Shown in pieces: positions 36,050-47,109 of a stretch of DNA of 64,000 bases. The stretch covers positions 16,758,708 to 16,822,707 of the forward strand of contig NC_091120.1 of NCBI RefSeq assembly GCF_040183065.1, read 5' to 3'. The stretch comes from Periplaneta americana. Taxonomy: Eukaryota; Arthropoda; Insecta; Blattodea; Blattidae. Made by a program: the position numbers and the translations under genes. Position 1 is the stretch's first letter; every line of letters starts with the position of its first letter. The notes beneath the pieces are model-generated. The model was not told the origin of the DNA and searched no databases. It saw only the letters and a list, made by a program, of their open reading frames with translations.

Positions 36050-38160
36050 CCCTAAACTCCGGGTATGAATCCAAACTCCGGGTTTCGGTTTTCAAATTCC
36101 GGGCAGGGATGCCAAGCTCCGGGTTCAGGTTCCCAAATTCCGGGTATAGTTCCCTCTAAACTCCGGGTTGCGGATCCAAAGCTCCGGGTTCGGGATTCCA
36201 AACTCCAGGTTCCAGTTCCCAAACTCCGGGCAGTATTCCAAAACTCCGGGTTCTGCGGTCGCAAACTCCGGGTTCCGGTCACGAACCCCTGGTCCCAGGT
36301 TGGAAATTCCGGGTTCCCGAACTCCGGGTACAGGTTCCAAAGCTCCGGTTACCTGTTCCCAAACTCCGGGTCCAAAACTCCAGTTCCGAAACTGAGGGTT
36401 CCGGTTCCCAAACTCCGGGCAGTATTCCAAATCTCCGGGTTGTCGTATCGCAAACACAGGGTTCCAGGTCCAAAACTCCGAGTTCCAGGTCCAAAGCTCC
36501 GGGTTCCGGGTCCAACACTCTGAGTTCCGTGTACAAAACTCCGTTTTCCGGGTCCAAACACTCCGGGTTCCCGGTCCAAAACTCCGGGTTCCGGGTACAA
36601 AACTCCGGGTTCCGGGTACAACACTCCGGGTTCCGGGTCAAAAATTCGGGTTCCGGTCACAAACTCCTGAGCCGGTTTGGAAACTCCGGGTTCCGGATCC
36701 AAAACTCCGGTTTCCGGCTCCAAAACTCCGGGTTCCGGTTCCAACACTCGTGGTTCCCGGTCCAAAACTCCGTGTTCCGGTCCAAAACTCCGAGTTCCGG
36801 GTCCATAACTCCGGGTTCCTGGTCCAAAACTCCGGGTTCCGTTCCAACACTCCGGGTTTCGGGTCCAAAACTCCTGGCTCCGTTCCAAAACTCTAGGTTC
36901 TGGGTCAAAACTCTCGGTTCCGGGTCCAAAACTCCGGGTTCCGCTTCCGAATCGTAGCGTTTTGGTTCCCATACTCCTGGTTCCGCTCACAAACTCCTGA
37001 GACGGTTTGGAAACTTCGGGTTTCCTGGTCCAAAGCTCCGGGTTCCGGATTCAAAACCTACGGGTTCCGGTCACAAACTCCTGAGCCGGTTTGGAAACTC
37101 CGAGTTCCGGGACCAAAACTCCGGGTTACGGGTCCAAAACTCCGGGTTCCGTTCCAAAACTCGGGGTTCCTTTCCAAAACTCTCGGTTCCGGGTCCAAAA
37201 CTCCGGGTTCCGTTTCCAACACTCCGAGTTCAGGGCCCAAAACTCCGGGTTCCAGGCGCAAAACTCCGGATTCCGTGTCCAAATCTACGGGTTCCGGGTC
37301 CAAAACTCCGGGTTCGAGGCCCAATGCTGCGGGTTCCGGGTCAAAAATTCGGGTTCCGGGTCAAAACCTTCGGGTTCCTGTTCGCATACTCCGGGCAGTA
37401 TTCCAAAACTCCGGGTTCCGGGTCCAATACTCCGGGTTATGGGTCCAACATTCCGGGTTCCGGGTTCAAAAGTCCGATTTCCAGGTACATAGCTTTGGGT
37501 TCCCGTTTCAAAACTCCGGGTTTCCGGTGCAAAACTCCGTGTTCCGGGTACAAATCTCCTGGTTCCGGGTACAAAACTCCGGGTTCCGGGTCCAAAGATC
37601 CGGGTTCCGGGTCTAAAGTTCCGGGTTCCGGGTCCAACACTCCGTGTTCCGTGTCCAAAACTACGGGTTCCGGTTCCAAAACTCCGTGTCCAAAACTCCG
37701 GGTTCCGGGTCAAAAACTCCGGGTTCCGGGCACAAACTCCGGGTTCCGGTTTAAAACTCCGGGTACCTAGTCTAAAACTCCGGGTTCCGAGTCCGAAACT
37801 CCAGGTTCCAGTTCGCATACTCCGGGCAGTACTCCAAAACTCCGGGTTGCGGGACATAAACTCTGGGTTTATAGTCCAAAACTCCGGGTTCCGGGTCCAA
37901 AACTCCCGGTCCCGTTCCCAAAACTCCGGTTCCGTGTCCAAAACTCCGGGTTCCGGTTCCAAAACTCCTGGTTCCGGGTCCAAAACTCCTGGTTCCGGGT
38001 CAAAAACTCCTGTTCAGGGCCCAAAACTCCGGGTACCGGGCCCAAAGCTCCGTGTTCTGGGTCCAAAACTCCGGGTTACAATTCGCATACTCCGGGCGGA
38101 ATTCCAAAACTCCGGGTTCTGGTGTCGCAAACTCCGGGTTCCGGTCTAAAACTCCTGGTC
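36050..38160 (+). repeat. 21-bp GC-rich minisatellite, main block (left)
   Basis: About 100 copies of CCAAAACTCCGGGTTCCGGGT and variants. The unit is seven codons long with no stop in any of six frames, which explains every long frame here (up to 232 codons) and their heptad peptides (VPGPKLR, FRVQNSG, GTRSFGP, DPEPGVL). Punctuating variant units recur: CTCCTGAGCCGGTTTGGAAA (3 copies) and CGCATACTCCGGGCAGTATT. G-runs are spaced GGG-N4-GGG-N11. The block is 2.1 kb, against 4.9 kb in the right arm. Confidence 0.95.
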
Positions 38161-39362
38161 CCGATTTGTATTTTCAACAAATTTTTTTGAATTTTACAAA
38201 AAAATGAAAAAATATGAAATGAAATTTTAAAAAATTTGAGAGAAATATTTTTAAAAAATTCAGAAATAAATTTGAAAATAAAACTTAAAAAATATAACTA
38301 TTAGAAAATAATTTTCAAAATTGAAATTCCTTTTAAAAATTTTTTTTTATCCTTGAAATTTTTTTTAAAGATTTTTTTTAAATTTTTTGAATATTTTATG
38401 AGGCCTGTTTAAGATTTTTTTAAAATTTGAAAATCTTTTTTTTTAATTTTACAAAAACAAATAAAAATTGTCAAAATATTTTCAAAAAATGTTAAATAAT
38501 GAAATTTTCAGAAAAATCTTATTTTACAAATGAATTTGAAAATTGATATTAAAAAATTTAAAAAAAATTTTGGAAAACAAATTTAAAATCAATACTTTCA
38601 AAAAATTTTAAAAAAAAACGAATTATAATTTCCAAAATTTTTTCTGAAAAGTTTTTTTCGTTTTTTTTTTGTTTTTGAAAAAATTTTTTTGTGGAAATTT
38701 TATTTTTTTAAATTTAAATTTTTTTAAAAATTTCGTTTCGTATTTTTTTTAAATTGTGTTCTGATCCTTTATTTTATTTTAATTACTTTTTTTAAATTTT
38801 TTTGAAGAGGTCTTCCTTGTAAATTTTATTATTTAGAGTTTTAAAAAGTTTTTGTCAATTTTTTATTTGATCTAAAATTATTTTTGGAAAATTTAAAAAA
38901 ATTTTTTAACAAAGTATTTTGAAGATTTCATTAACATTATGTTTTTAATTTATCTTTTCTTTTACTTTTTTATATTTTTTTTGATCAGATAATTTAAAAA
39001 AAAAATTGTCATATTTTCAAAAAATGTTACATAATAAAATTTTCAAAAAAATGTCAAAAAAATATTTTGAAAAAAAAATTTCAAAAAATATTTTTTTTTA
39101 ATTTTGAAACAAATTTTAAAAAGAATTTGAATTTTGACATTTTTTTCTGAAAATTTTTAAATTTATTTTACATTTCTCAAATTTATTTATGAATTTTTTT
39201 GTAAATATTGCAAATTTTTTTAAACTTCATTTCATATATTTTTTTTTTATATTTTTTGTCTTTTTAATTTCTTGTCATTTTTATTAAATTTTTTTGAAAA
39301 TATATATTTTTTTTAATTTTCGAAAAAATTTTTTTTAATTTTTTATTTTTCTTAGATTTATA
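38161..39362. repeat. A/T-only block, T-rich on + strand (left half of core palindrome)
   Basis: About 1.2 kb composed almost entirely of A and T runs, with T in excess on this strand. It starts with GATTTGTATTTTCAACAAAT and ends with CTTAGATTTATA, both mirrored at the right block (TTGTTGAAAATACAAATC near 42,152 and TATAAATCTAAG at 40,945-40,956). The rare GGCC of AGGCCT at 38,401 gives a further anchor. No gene is present. Confidence 0.9.
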
Positions 39363-40740
39363 TTCCGGTTCCAAAACTCGTGGTTCCCGGTCCAAAACTC
39401 CGAGTTCCAGGACCAAAGCTCCGGGTTCCGAGTCCAACACTCCGGGTTCCGTTTCCAACACTCCGGGTTCCGTGCCCAAAACTCCGGGTTCCATGCCCAA
39501 AACTCTGGGTTCCGTGTCCAAAACTACGGGTTCCGGGTCCAAAGCTCCGGGTTCGAGGCCCAAAGCTACGGGTTCCGGGTACAAAAGTCCGGGTTCCGGT
39601 TCCAAACTCGGGGTTCCCGGTCCAAAACTCCGTCTTCCGGGTCCAAAGCTCCGGGTACCGTGTCCAAAACTCCATTTTCCGGGTTCAACACTCCGGGTTC
39701 CGGGTCCAACACTCTGGGTTCCGGGCTCAAAACTCCAGGTTCCGGGCCAAAACTCCGGGTTCCGGGTACAAAACTCCAGGTTCCGGTTCGCATACTCCGT
39801 GCAGTATTCCAAAACTCCGGGTTGCGGGACAAAAACTCCGGGTTCCTGGTCCAAAACTCCGTGTTCCGGGTCCAAAACTCCCGGTCGCGTTACCAAAACT
39901 ACGGGTTCCGGGTGGAAAACTCCGGGTTCCGGGTCAAAGACTCCGGGTCCCTGGTGGAAAACTCCGGGTTCCGGGCCCAAAACACCGGGTTCTGGTGTGA
40001 CAAACTCCGGGTTCTGGTCGCAATCTCCTGGTCCCGATTTGGAAATTCCGTGTCCCGTTCCCTAAACCCCGGGTTCCGTGTCCAAAACTCCGCGGTCCGT
40101 TCTCAATCTCCGGGTTCCGGGTTCAAACTCCGGGTTCCGGGCGGAAAACGCCGGGTTCCGGTCCAAATCTCCAGGTTCCTGGCCCAAAACTCCGGGTTCC
40201 GCGTACAACACTCCGGGTTCCGGGTCCAAAACTCCGGGTTCCCGTTCTCAAGCTCCGTGTTCCGGATTCCAAACTCCGGGTTCCAGTTCGCCAACTCCAG
40301 GTACCATTCCAAAACTCCGGGTTCTCGGTTTGTAAACTCCGGTTCCAAAACTACGGTATCCGGTTCCAAAACTCCGGGTTCTGGGTCCAAAACTCCGGGG
40401 TTCCGGTTTCAAAACTCCGGTTCCGGTTCCCAAACTCCGGTTTCCGTTTCCCAAACTCCAGGTTCCGAGTCACAAACTCCGGGTTCCGCGTCACAAACTG
40501 CGGGTTTCGAGTCAAAAACTGCGGATTCCGGTTCCGAAAAACCGCTTCAAGTTACGAAACTCCGGGTCCCGGTTGCTAAACTCCGGGTTCCGGTGCTAAA
40601 CTCCAGATTCCGTTTTCCAGTATATGGGTGCTGTTCCCAAAATCAGGGCTACAAACACCGGTTTTTCGGGTCCCAAAGTCGGGTTCGTAACCCAAAATGC
40701 GGGTTCCTGTCACAAACTCATGTTCCTAAACAAAACTGAG
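39363..40740 (+). repeat. 21-bp minisatellite in the central, unpaired spacer
   Basis: About 65 copies of the 21-bp unit in the same orientation as the left block, with no mirror partner inside the core palindrome. Copies degrade towards the right end (about 40,540-40,740), where the unit becomes hard to follow. The 359-codon frame at 39,660-40,739 lies wholly in this repeat and is not treated as a gene. This block is the candidate loop of the palindrome. Confidence 0.9.
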
Positions 40741-40944
40741 ATTCAAGAAACAAATTGAAAAAAATTAAGAAAGATTTCCATAAATTCTATTTTGAAAAAA
40801 TAATTTAAAACACTGAAAAAAATGTTTTCAAAAAAATTTTTTTTTTAATTTTTACAAAAAATATAAAAATGTCAAAATTTTTTAAATTTTAAATAATAAA
40901 ATTTCGTAAATAACTTTTGAAAAAAATTTCAAAAAAACAATAAA
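40741..40944. other. A-rich stretch in the central spacer
   Basis: About 200 bp of A/T runs between the central minisatellite and the right half of the core palindrome. I find no mirror partner at the expected place on the left, where the minisatellite directly abuts the A/T block at 39,362. One side of the spacer was therefore lost or the other was gained. No gene is seen. Confidence 0.6.
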
Positions 40945-42155
40945 TATAAATCTAAGAAAGTTTAAAAAATTAAAAAAAATTTTTCGAAAATTAAAAAAAT
41001 ATATATTTTCAAAAAAATTTAATAAAAATGACAAGAAATTAAAAAAAAAATAAAAAAAAAAAATAAAAAAATATGAAATGAAGTTTAAAAAAATTTGCAA
41101 TATTTACAAAAAAATTCATAAATAAATTTGAGAAAAGTAAAATAAATTAAAAAATTTTCAGAAAAAAAATTTCAAAATTCAAATTCTTTTTAAAATTTGT
41201 TTCAAAATTTAAAAAAAAATATTTTTTGAAAAATTTTTTTTTCAAAATATTTTTTTGACAATTTTTTGAAAATTTTATTATGTAACATTTTTTGAAAATA
41301 TGACAATTTTTTTTGAAAAATTATGTTCAAAAAAAAAATATAAAAAAAGTAAAAGAAAAGATAAATTAAAAACATAATGTTAATGAAATCTTCAAAATAC
41401 TTTGTTAAAAAAATTTTTTAATTTTCCAAAAATAATTTTAGGTCAAATAAAAAAATGACAAAAAATATTCAAAACTCTAAATAATAAAATTTACAAGGAA
41501 AACCTCTTCAAAAAAATTAAAAAAAGTAATTAAAATAAAATAAAAGATCAGAACAGAATTTAAAAAAATTACGAAACGAAATTTTTAAAAAAATTTAAAT
41601 TTAAAAAAATAAAAAATTTTCACAAAAAATTTATTTTCAAAAAACAAAAAAAAAAAAATGAAAAAAACATTTCAGAAAAAATTTTGGAAAATAAAATCCT
41701 TTTTTTTTTTAATTTTTTGAAAGTATTTATTTTAAATTTGTTTTCCAAAATTTTTTTTAAATTTTTTAATATCAATTTGCAAATTCATTTGTAAAATAAG
41801 ATTTTTTGAAAATTTCATTATTTAACATTTTTTGAAAATATTTTGATAATTTTTTAATTGTTTTTGTAAAATTAAAAAAAAAGATTTTCAAATTTTAAAA
41901 AAATCTTAAATAGGCCTAATAAAATTTTCAAAAAATTAAAAAAAAATCTTTAAAAAAAATTTCGAGGGTATAAAGAAATTTTTAAAAGGAATTTCAATTT
42001 TGAAAATTATTTTGTAATAATTATATTTTTTAAGTTTTATTTTGAAATTTATTTCTGAATTTTTTAAAAATATTTCTCTCAAATTTTTTAAAAAATCATT
42101 TCTAATTTTTTCATTTTTTTGTAAAATTCAAAAAATTTGTTGAAAATACAAATCG
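40945..42155. repeat. A/T-only block, A-rich on + strand (right half of core palindrome)
   Basis: Reverse complement of 38,161-39,362, now with A in excess on the + strand. AGGCCT recurs at 41,912-41,917. Small length differences in homopolymer runs separate the two copies (paired sums range from 80,307 to 80,318), as expected for slippage. No gene is present. Confidence 0.9.
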
Positions 42156-45100
42156 TGACCAGGAGTTTTAGACCGGAACCCGGAGTTTGCGACACCAGAG
42201 CCCGGAGTTTTGGAATTCTGCCCGGAGTATGCGAACTGTAACCCGGAGTTTTGGACCCGGAACACGGAGTTTTGGGCACGCAACCCGGAGTTTTGGGCCC
42301 TGAACAGGAGTTTTGGACCCGGAACCAGGAGTTTTGGACCCGGAACCCGGAGTGTTGGACCCGGAACCCGGAGTTTTGTGAACGGGACCGGGAGTTTTGG
42401 ACCCGGAACCCGGAGTTTTGGACTAGAAACCCGGAATTTATGTCCCGCAACCCGGAGTTTTGGAGTACTGCCCGGAGTATGTGAACTGGAACCTGGAGTT
42501 TCGGACCCGGAACCCGGAGTTTTAGACTAGGAACCCGGAGTTTTAAGCCGGAACCCGGAGTTTGTGCCCGGAACCCACCGTTTTTGACCCGGAACCCGGA
42601 GTTTTGGACCCGGAGCTTTGGAGGCCGGAACCCGGAGTTTTTGAACCGGAACCCGTAGTTTTGGACACGGAACCCGTAGTGTTGGACCCGGAACCCGGAA
42701 CTTTGGACCCGGAACCCGGAGTGTTGGACCCATAACCCGGAGTATTGGACCCGGAACCCGGAGATTTGGAATACTACCCGGAGTATGCGAAGAGGAACCC
42801 GGAGATTTTGACCCGGTACCCGAATTTTTGACCCGGAACTCGCAGCATTGGGCCTCGAACCCGGAGTTTTGGACCCGGAACCCGTAGTTTTGGACACGGA
42901 ACCCGGAGTTTTGCGCCAGGAACCCGGAGTTTTGTGCCAGGAACCCGGAGTGTTGGACCCGGAACACGGAGCTTTGGACCTGCAAATTGTAGTTTTGGAC
43001 CTGGAACCCAGAGTTTTGGAACCGGAACCCGGAGTTTTGGACCCGGAAGCCGGAGTTTTCGACCCGGAACCCGGAGTTTCCAAACCGGCTCAGGAGTTTG
43101 TGACCGGAACCCGTATTTTTGAACCCGGAACCCGGAGTTTGGACCCGGAAGCCCGGAGTTTCCAAACCGGCTCAGGAGTTTGTGACCGGAACCAGGAGTT
43201 TGGGAATCAAAACCCTAAGTTTCGGAAGCGGAACCCTGAGTTTTGGACTCGGAACCGAGAGTTTTGGACCCAGAACCTAGAGTTTTGGAACGGAGCCAGG
43301 AGTTTTGGACCCGAAACCCGGAGTGTTGGAACGGAACCCGGAGTTTTGGACCCGGAACCCGGAGTGTTGGACCAGGAACCCGGAGTTTTGGACCAGGAAT
43401 CCGGAGTTTTGGACCCGTAACCCGGAGTTTCGGACCCGGAACCCGGAGTTTTAGACTAGGAACCCGGAGTTTTGAACCCGGAGCTTTGGAGGCCGGAACC
43501 CGGAGTTTTTGAACCGGAACCCGTAGTTTTGGACACGGAACCCGTAGTGTTGGACCCGGAACCCGGAACTTTGGACCCGGAACCCGGAGTGTTGGACCCA
43601 TAACCCGGAGTATTGGACCCGGAACCCGGAGATTTGGAATACTACCCGGAGTATGCGAAGAGGAACCCGGAGATTTTGACCCGGTACCCGAATTTTTGAC
43701 CCGGAACCCGCAGCATTGGGCCTCGAACCCGGAGTTTTGGACCCGGAACCCGTAGTTTTGGACATGGAACCCGGAGTTTTGCGCCAGGAACCTGGAGTTT
43801 TGGGCCCGGAACCCGGAGTGTTGGACCCGGAACCCGGAGCTTTGGACCTGCAACTCGTAGTTTTGGACATGGAACCCCGAGTTTTGGAACCGGAACCCGG
43901 AGTTTTGGACCCGGAAGCCGGAGTTTTGGACCCGGAATCCGGAGTTTCCAAACCGGTTCAGGAGTTTGTGACCGGAACCCGGATTTTTGAACCCGGAACC
44001 CGGAGTTTGGACCCGGAAGCCCGGAGTTTCCAAACCGGCTCAGGAGTTTGTGACCGGAACCAGGAGTTTGGGAATCAAAACCCTAAGTTTCGCAAGCGGA
44101 ACCCTGAGTTTTGGACCCGGAAGCGAGAGTTTTGGACCCAGAACCTAGAGTTTTGGAACGGAGCCAGGAGTTTTGGACCCGAAACCCGGAGTGTTGGAAC
44201 GGAACCCGGAGTTTTGGACCCGGAACCCAGAGTGTTGGAACAGGAACCCGGAGTTTTGGAACAGGAATCCGGAGTTTTGGAATACTGCACTGAGTATGCG
44301 AACAGAAACCCGGAGGTTTGGACCCGGAACCCGAATATTTGACCCGGAACCCGGAGCTCTGGGCCTCTAACCCGGAGTTTTGCACCCGGAACCCGGAGTT
44401 TTGGACACGGACCCGGAGTTTTGGGCCCGGAACCCGGAGTATTCGGCCCGGATCCCGGTGTGTTGGACTCGGAACCCGGAGTTTTGGACCTGGAACTCGT
44501 AGTTTTGGACCCGGAAAACGGAGTTTTGTACCGGGAACCCCGAATTTTGGAACCGGAACCCGGAGTTTTGGACCAGGAACGCGGAGTTTTGGACCAGGAA
44601 CCCGGAGTGTTGGACCCGGAACCCGGAGCTTTGGTCCTGGAACCCGAAATGTTGTACCCGGAACCCGGAGTTTTGGGAACGGGACCCGGAGTTTTGGACC
44701 AGGAACGCGGAGTTTTGGACTAGGAACCCGGAGATTTGGACCAGAAAACCTTTGTTTTGGAACGGGAACCCGAATTTTTGGACCTGGAACCCGGACTTTT
44801 GGACCCGGAACCCGAAGTGTTGGACCCGGAACCCGGAGTGTTGGACCCATAACCCGGAGTTTTGGACCAGGAACCCGGAATTTTGGGCCCGGAAGCCGGA
44901 ATTTTTGGTCCCGGAACCCGGAGTGTTGGACGCGGAATCCGGAGCTTTGGACCGTGGGATCCCGAGTTTTGGAACCGGAACCCGGAGTTTTGGACCCGGA
45001 ACCTGTAGTTTTGGACCCGGAACCCGGAGTTTTTGTCCCGGAGCCCGGAGTTTCCAAACCGGCTCAGGAGTTTGTGACCGGAACCCGGAATTTTTGGACC

Positions 45101-47105
45101 TGGAATCCGGAGTTTTGTACCCGGAAACCCGGAGTTTCCAAACCGGCTGAGGAGTTTGTGACCGGAACCCGAATTTTTGACCCGGAACCCGGAGTTTTGT
45201 ATCCGGTACCCGGAGCTTTGGGCCTCGAACCCGGAGTTTTGGACCCGGAAACCGGAGTTTTGGACCCGGAAAACGGTGTTTTGGACACGGAACTCAGAGC
45301 GTTGGACCCGGAACGCGGAGCTTTGCAAAAGGAACCCGGAGCTTTGGACCTGGATCTCGGAGTTTTGGACATGGAACTCGGAGTTTTGGACCCGGAACAG
45401 GGAGTTTTGGACCGGGAACCCCGAGTTTTGGAACCGGAACCCGGAGTTTTGGACCCGGAACCAGGAGTTTTGGACCCGGAACCAGGAGTTTTGGACCCGG
45501 AACCCGGAGTTTCCGAACCGACTCAGGCGTATGTGAGCGGAACCCGGAGTTTGGGAACCAAAACCCTAAGTTTCGCCACCGGAACCCGGAGTTTTGGACC
45601 CGGAACCGAGAGTTTTGGAAAGGAACCCGGAGTTTTGGAACGGAACCCGGAGTTTTGGACCCGGAACCCGGAGTTTTGAACCGGAACCCGTAGTTTTTGA
45701 CCGGAGTTTCCAAACCGGTTCAGGAGTTTGTGACCGAAACCCAGAGTTTGGGAACCAAAACCCTGAGTTTTGGACCCGGAACCGAGAGTTTTGGTCCCAG
45801 AATCCTGAATTTTGGGACGGAGACCGTAGTTTTTGACCCGAAACCCGGAGTGTTGGAACGGAACCCGGAGTTTTGACCCCGAACCTGGAGTTTTGTACCC
45901 GGGACCCGGATTTTTCGACCGGAAAGCTGGAGTTTTGGACCGGGAACCCGGAGTTTTGGACCTGGAACCAGGAGTTTTGGACCCTGAATCCGGAGTGTTG
46001 GACCCGGAACCCGGTTGTTGGATCCATTACCTGGAGTTTTGGACCCGGAACCCGGAGTTTTGGAATACTGCCCGGAGTATGCGAACAGGAACCCGGAGGT
46101 TTGGACCCGGAACCCGAATTTGTGACCCGGAACCCGTTGCTTTGGACCTCGAACCCGGAGCTTTGGACCCGGAACCCGTAGTTTTGGACACGGAACCCGG
46201 AGTTTTGGGCACGGTACATGGAGATTTGGGCCCGGAACCCGGAGTGTTGGACCCGGAACACGGAGCTTTGGTCCTGGAACTCGGAGTTTTGGACGCGGAA
46301 CACGGAGCTTTGGACCGGGAACCACGAGTTTTGGAACCGGAACCCGGAGTTTTGGACCCGGAACCCGGAGTTTTGGATCCGGAACCCGGAGTTTTGGACC
46401 CGGAACCCGTAGTTTCGAAACCGGCTCAGGAGTTTGTGACCGGAACCCGGAGTTTTGGACCCGGAACTCGGAGTTTTGGACCCGGAACTCGGAGTTTTGG
46501 ACCCGGAAACCCGGAGTTTCCAAACCGGCTAAGGAGTTTGTGACCGGAACCCGAATTATTGACCCGGAACTCGGAGTTTTGTACCCGGAACCCGGAGTTT
46601 TCGACCGGGAACCCGGAGTGTTTGGACCCGGAAAACGGAGTTTTGGACACGGAACTCAGAGTGTTGGACCCGGAACTCGGAGTTTTGGACCTGGAACCCG
46701 GAGTTTGCGATACCAGAACCCGGAGTTTTGGAATACTGCCCGGAGTTTGGGAACCGGAACCCTAAGTTTCGGAACTGGAGTTTTGAACCCGGAGTTTGGG
46801 AACAGGTAACCGGAGCTTTGGAACCGGTACCCAGAGTTCGGCAGCCCGGAATTTCCAACCTGGGACCAGGGGTTCGTGACCGGAACCCGGAGTTTGCGAC
46901 CGCAGAACCCGGAGTTTTGGAATACTGCCCGGAGTTTGGGAACTGGAACCTGGAGTTTGGAATCCCGAATCCGGAGCTTTGGATCCGCAACCCGGAGTTT
47001 AGAGGGAACTATACCCGGAATTTGGGAACCGGAACCCGAAGCTTTGCATCCCTGCCCGGAATTTGAAAACCGAAACCCGGAGATAGGATTCATACCCGGA
47101 GTTTA
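42156..47105 (-). repeat. 21-bp GC-rich minisatellite, expanded main block (right)
   Basis: About 235 copies of the same unit, read on the - strand. The outer ~0.6-1 kb pairs with 36,050-37,000 of the left arm and the inner ~0.8 kb pairs with 37,390-38,160; the ~2.9 kb between is extra. It contains a higher-order repeat: the stretch from about 42,620 to 43,190 recurs 868 bp later (GGAATACTACCCGGAGTATG near 42,767 and 43,635). The punctuating unit AAACCGGCTCAGGAG and its variants occurs about ten times, against three on the left. Frames up to 453 codons are by-products of the stop-free unit. Confidence 0.95.
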
Positions 47106-47109
47106 GGGT

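Noticed and set aside
36044-36058. Telomere-like AAACCCTAAAC at the 56-bp/21-bp boundary (also near 47,100)
   Set aside because: There is only one unit, at a boundary between two repeats, with no tandem run of a telomere motif.
44318-45679. 453-codon open frame, and other long frames in 34-48 kb, as repeat-protein genes
   Set aside because: All lie inside the 21-bp minisatellite, whose unit has no stop in any frame. Frames overlap on both strands and break at different points in the two arms, and no start context or flanking gene structure is seen.
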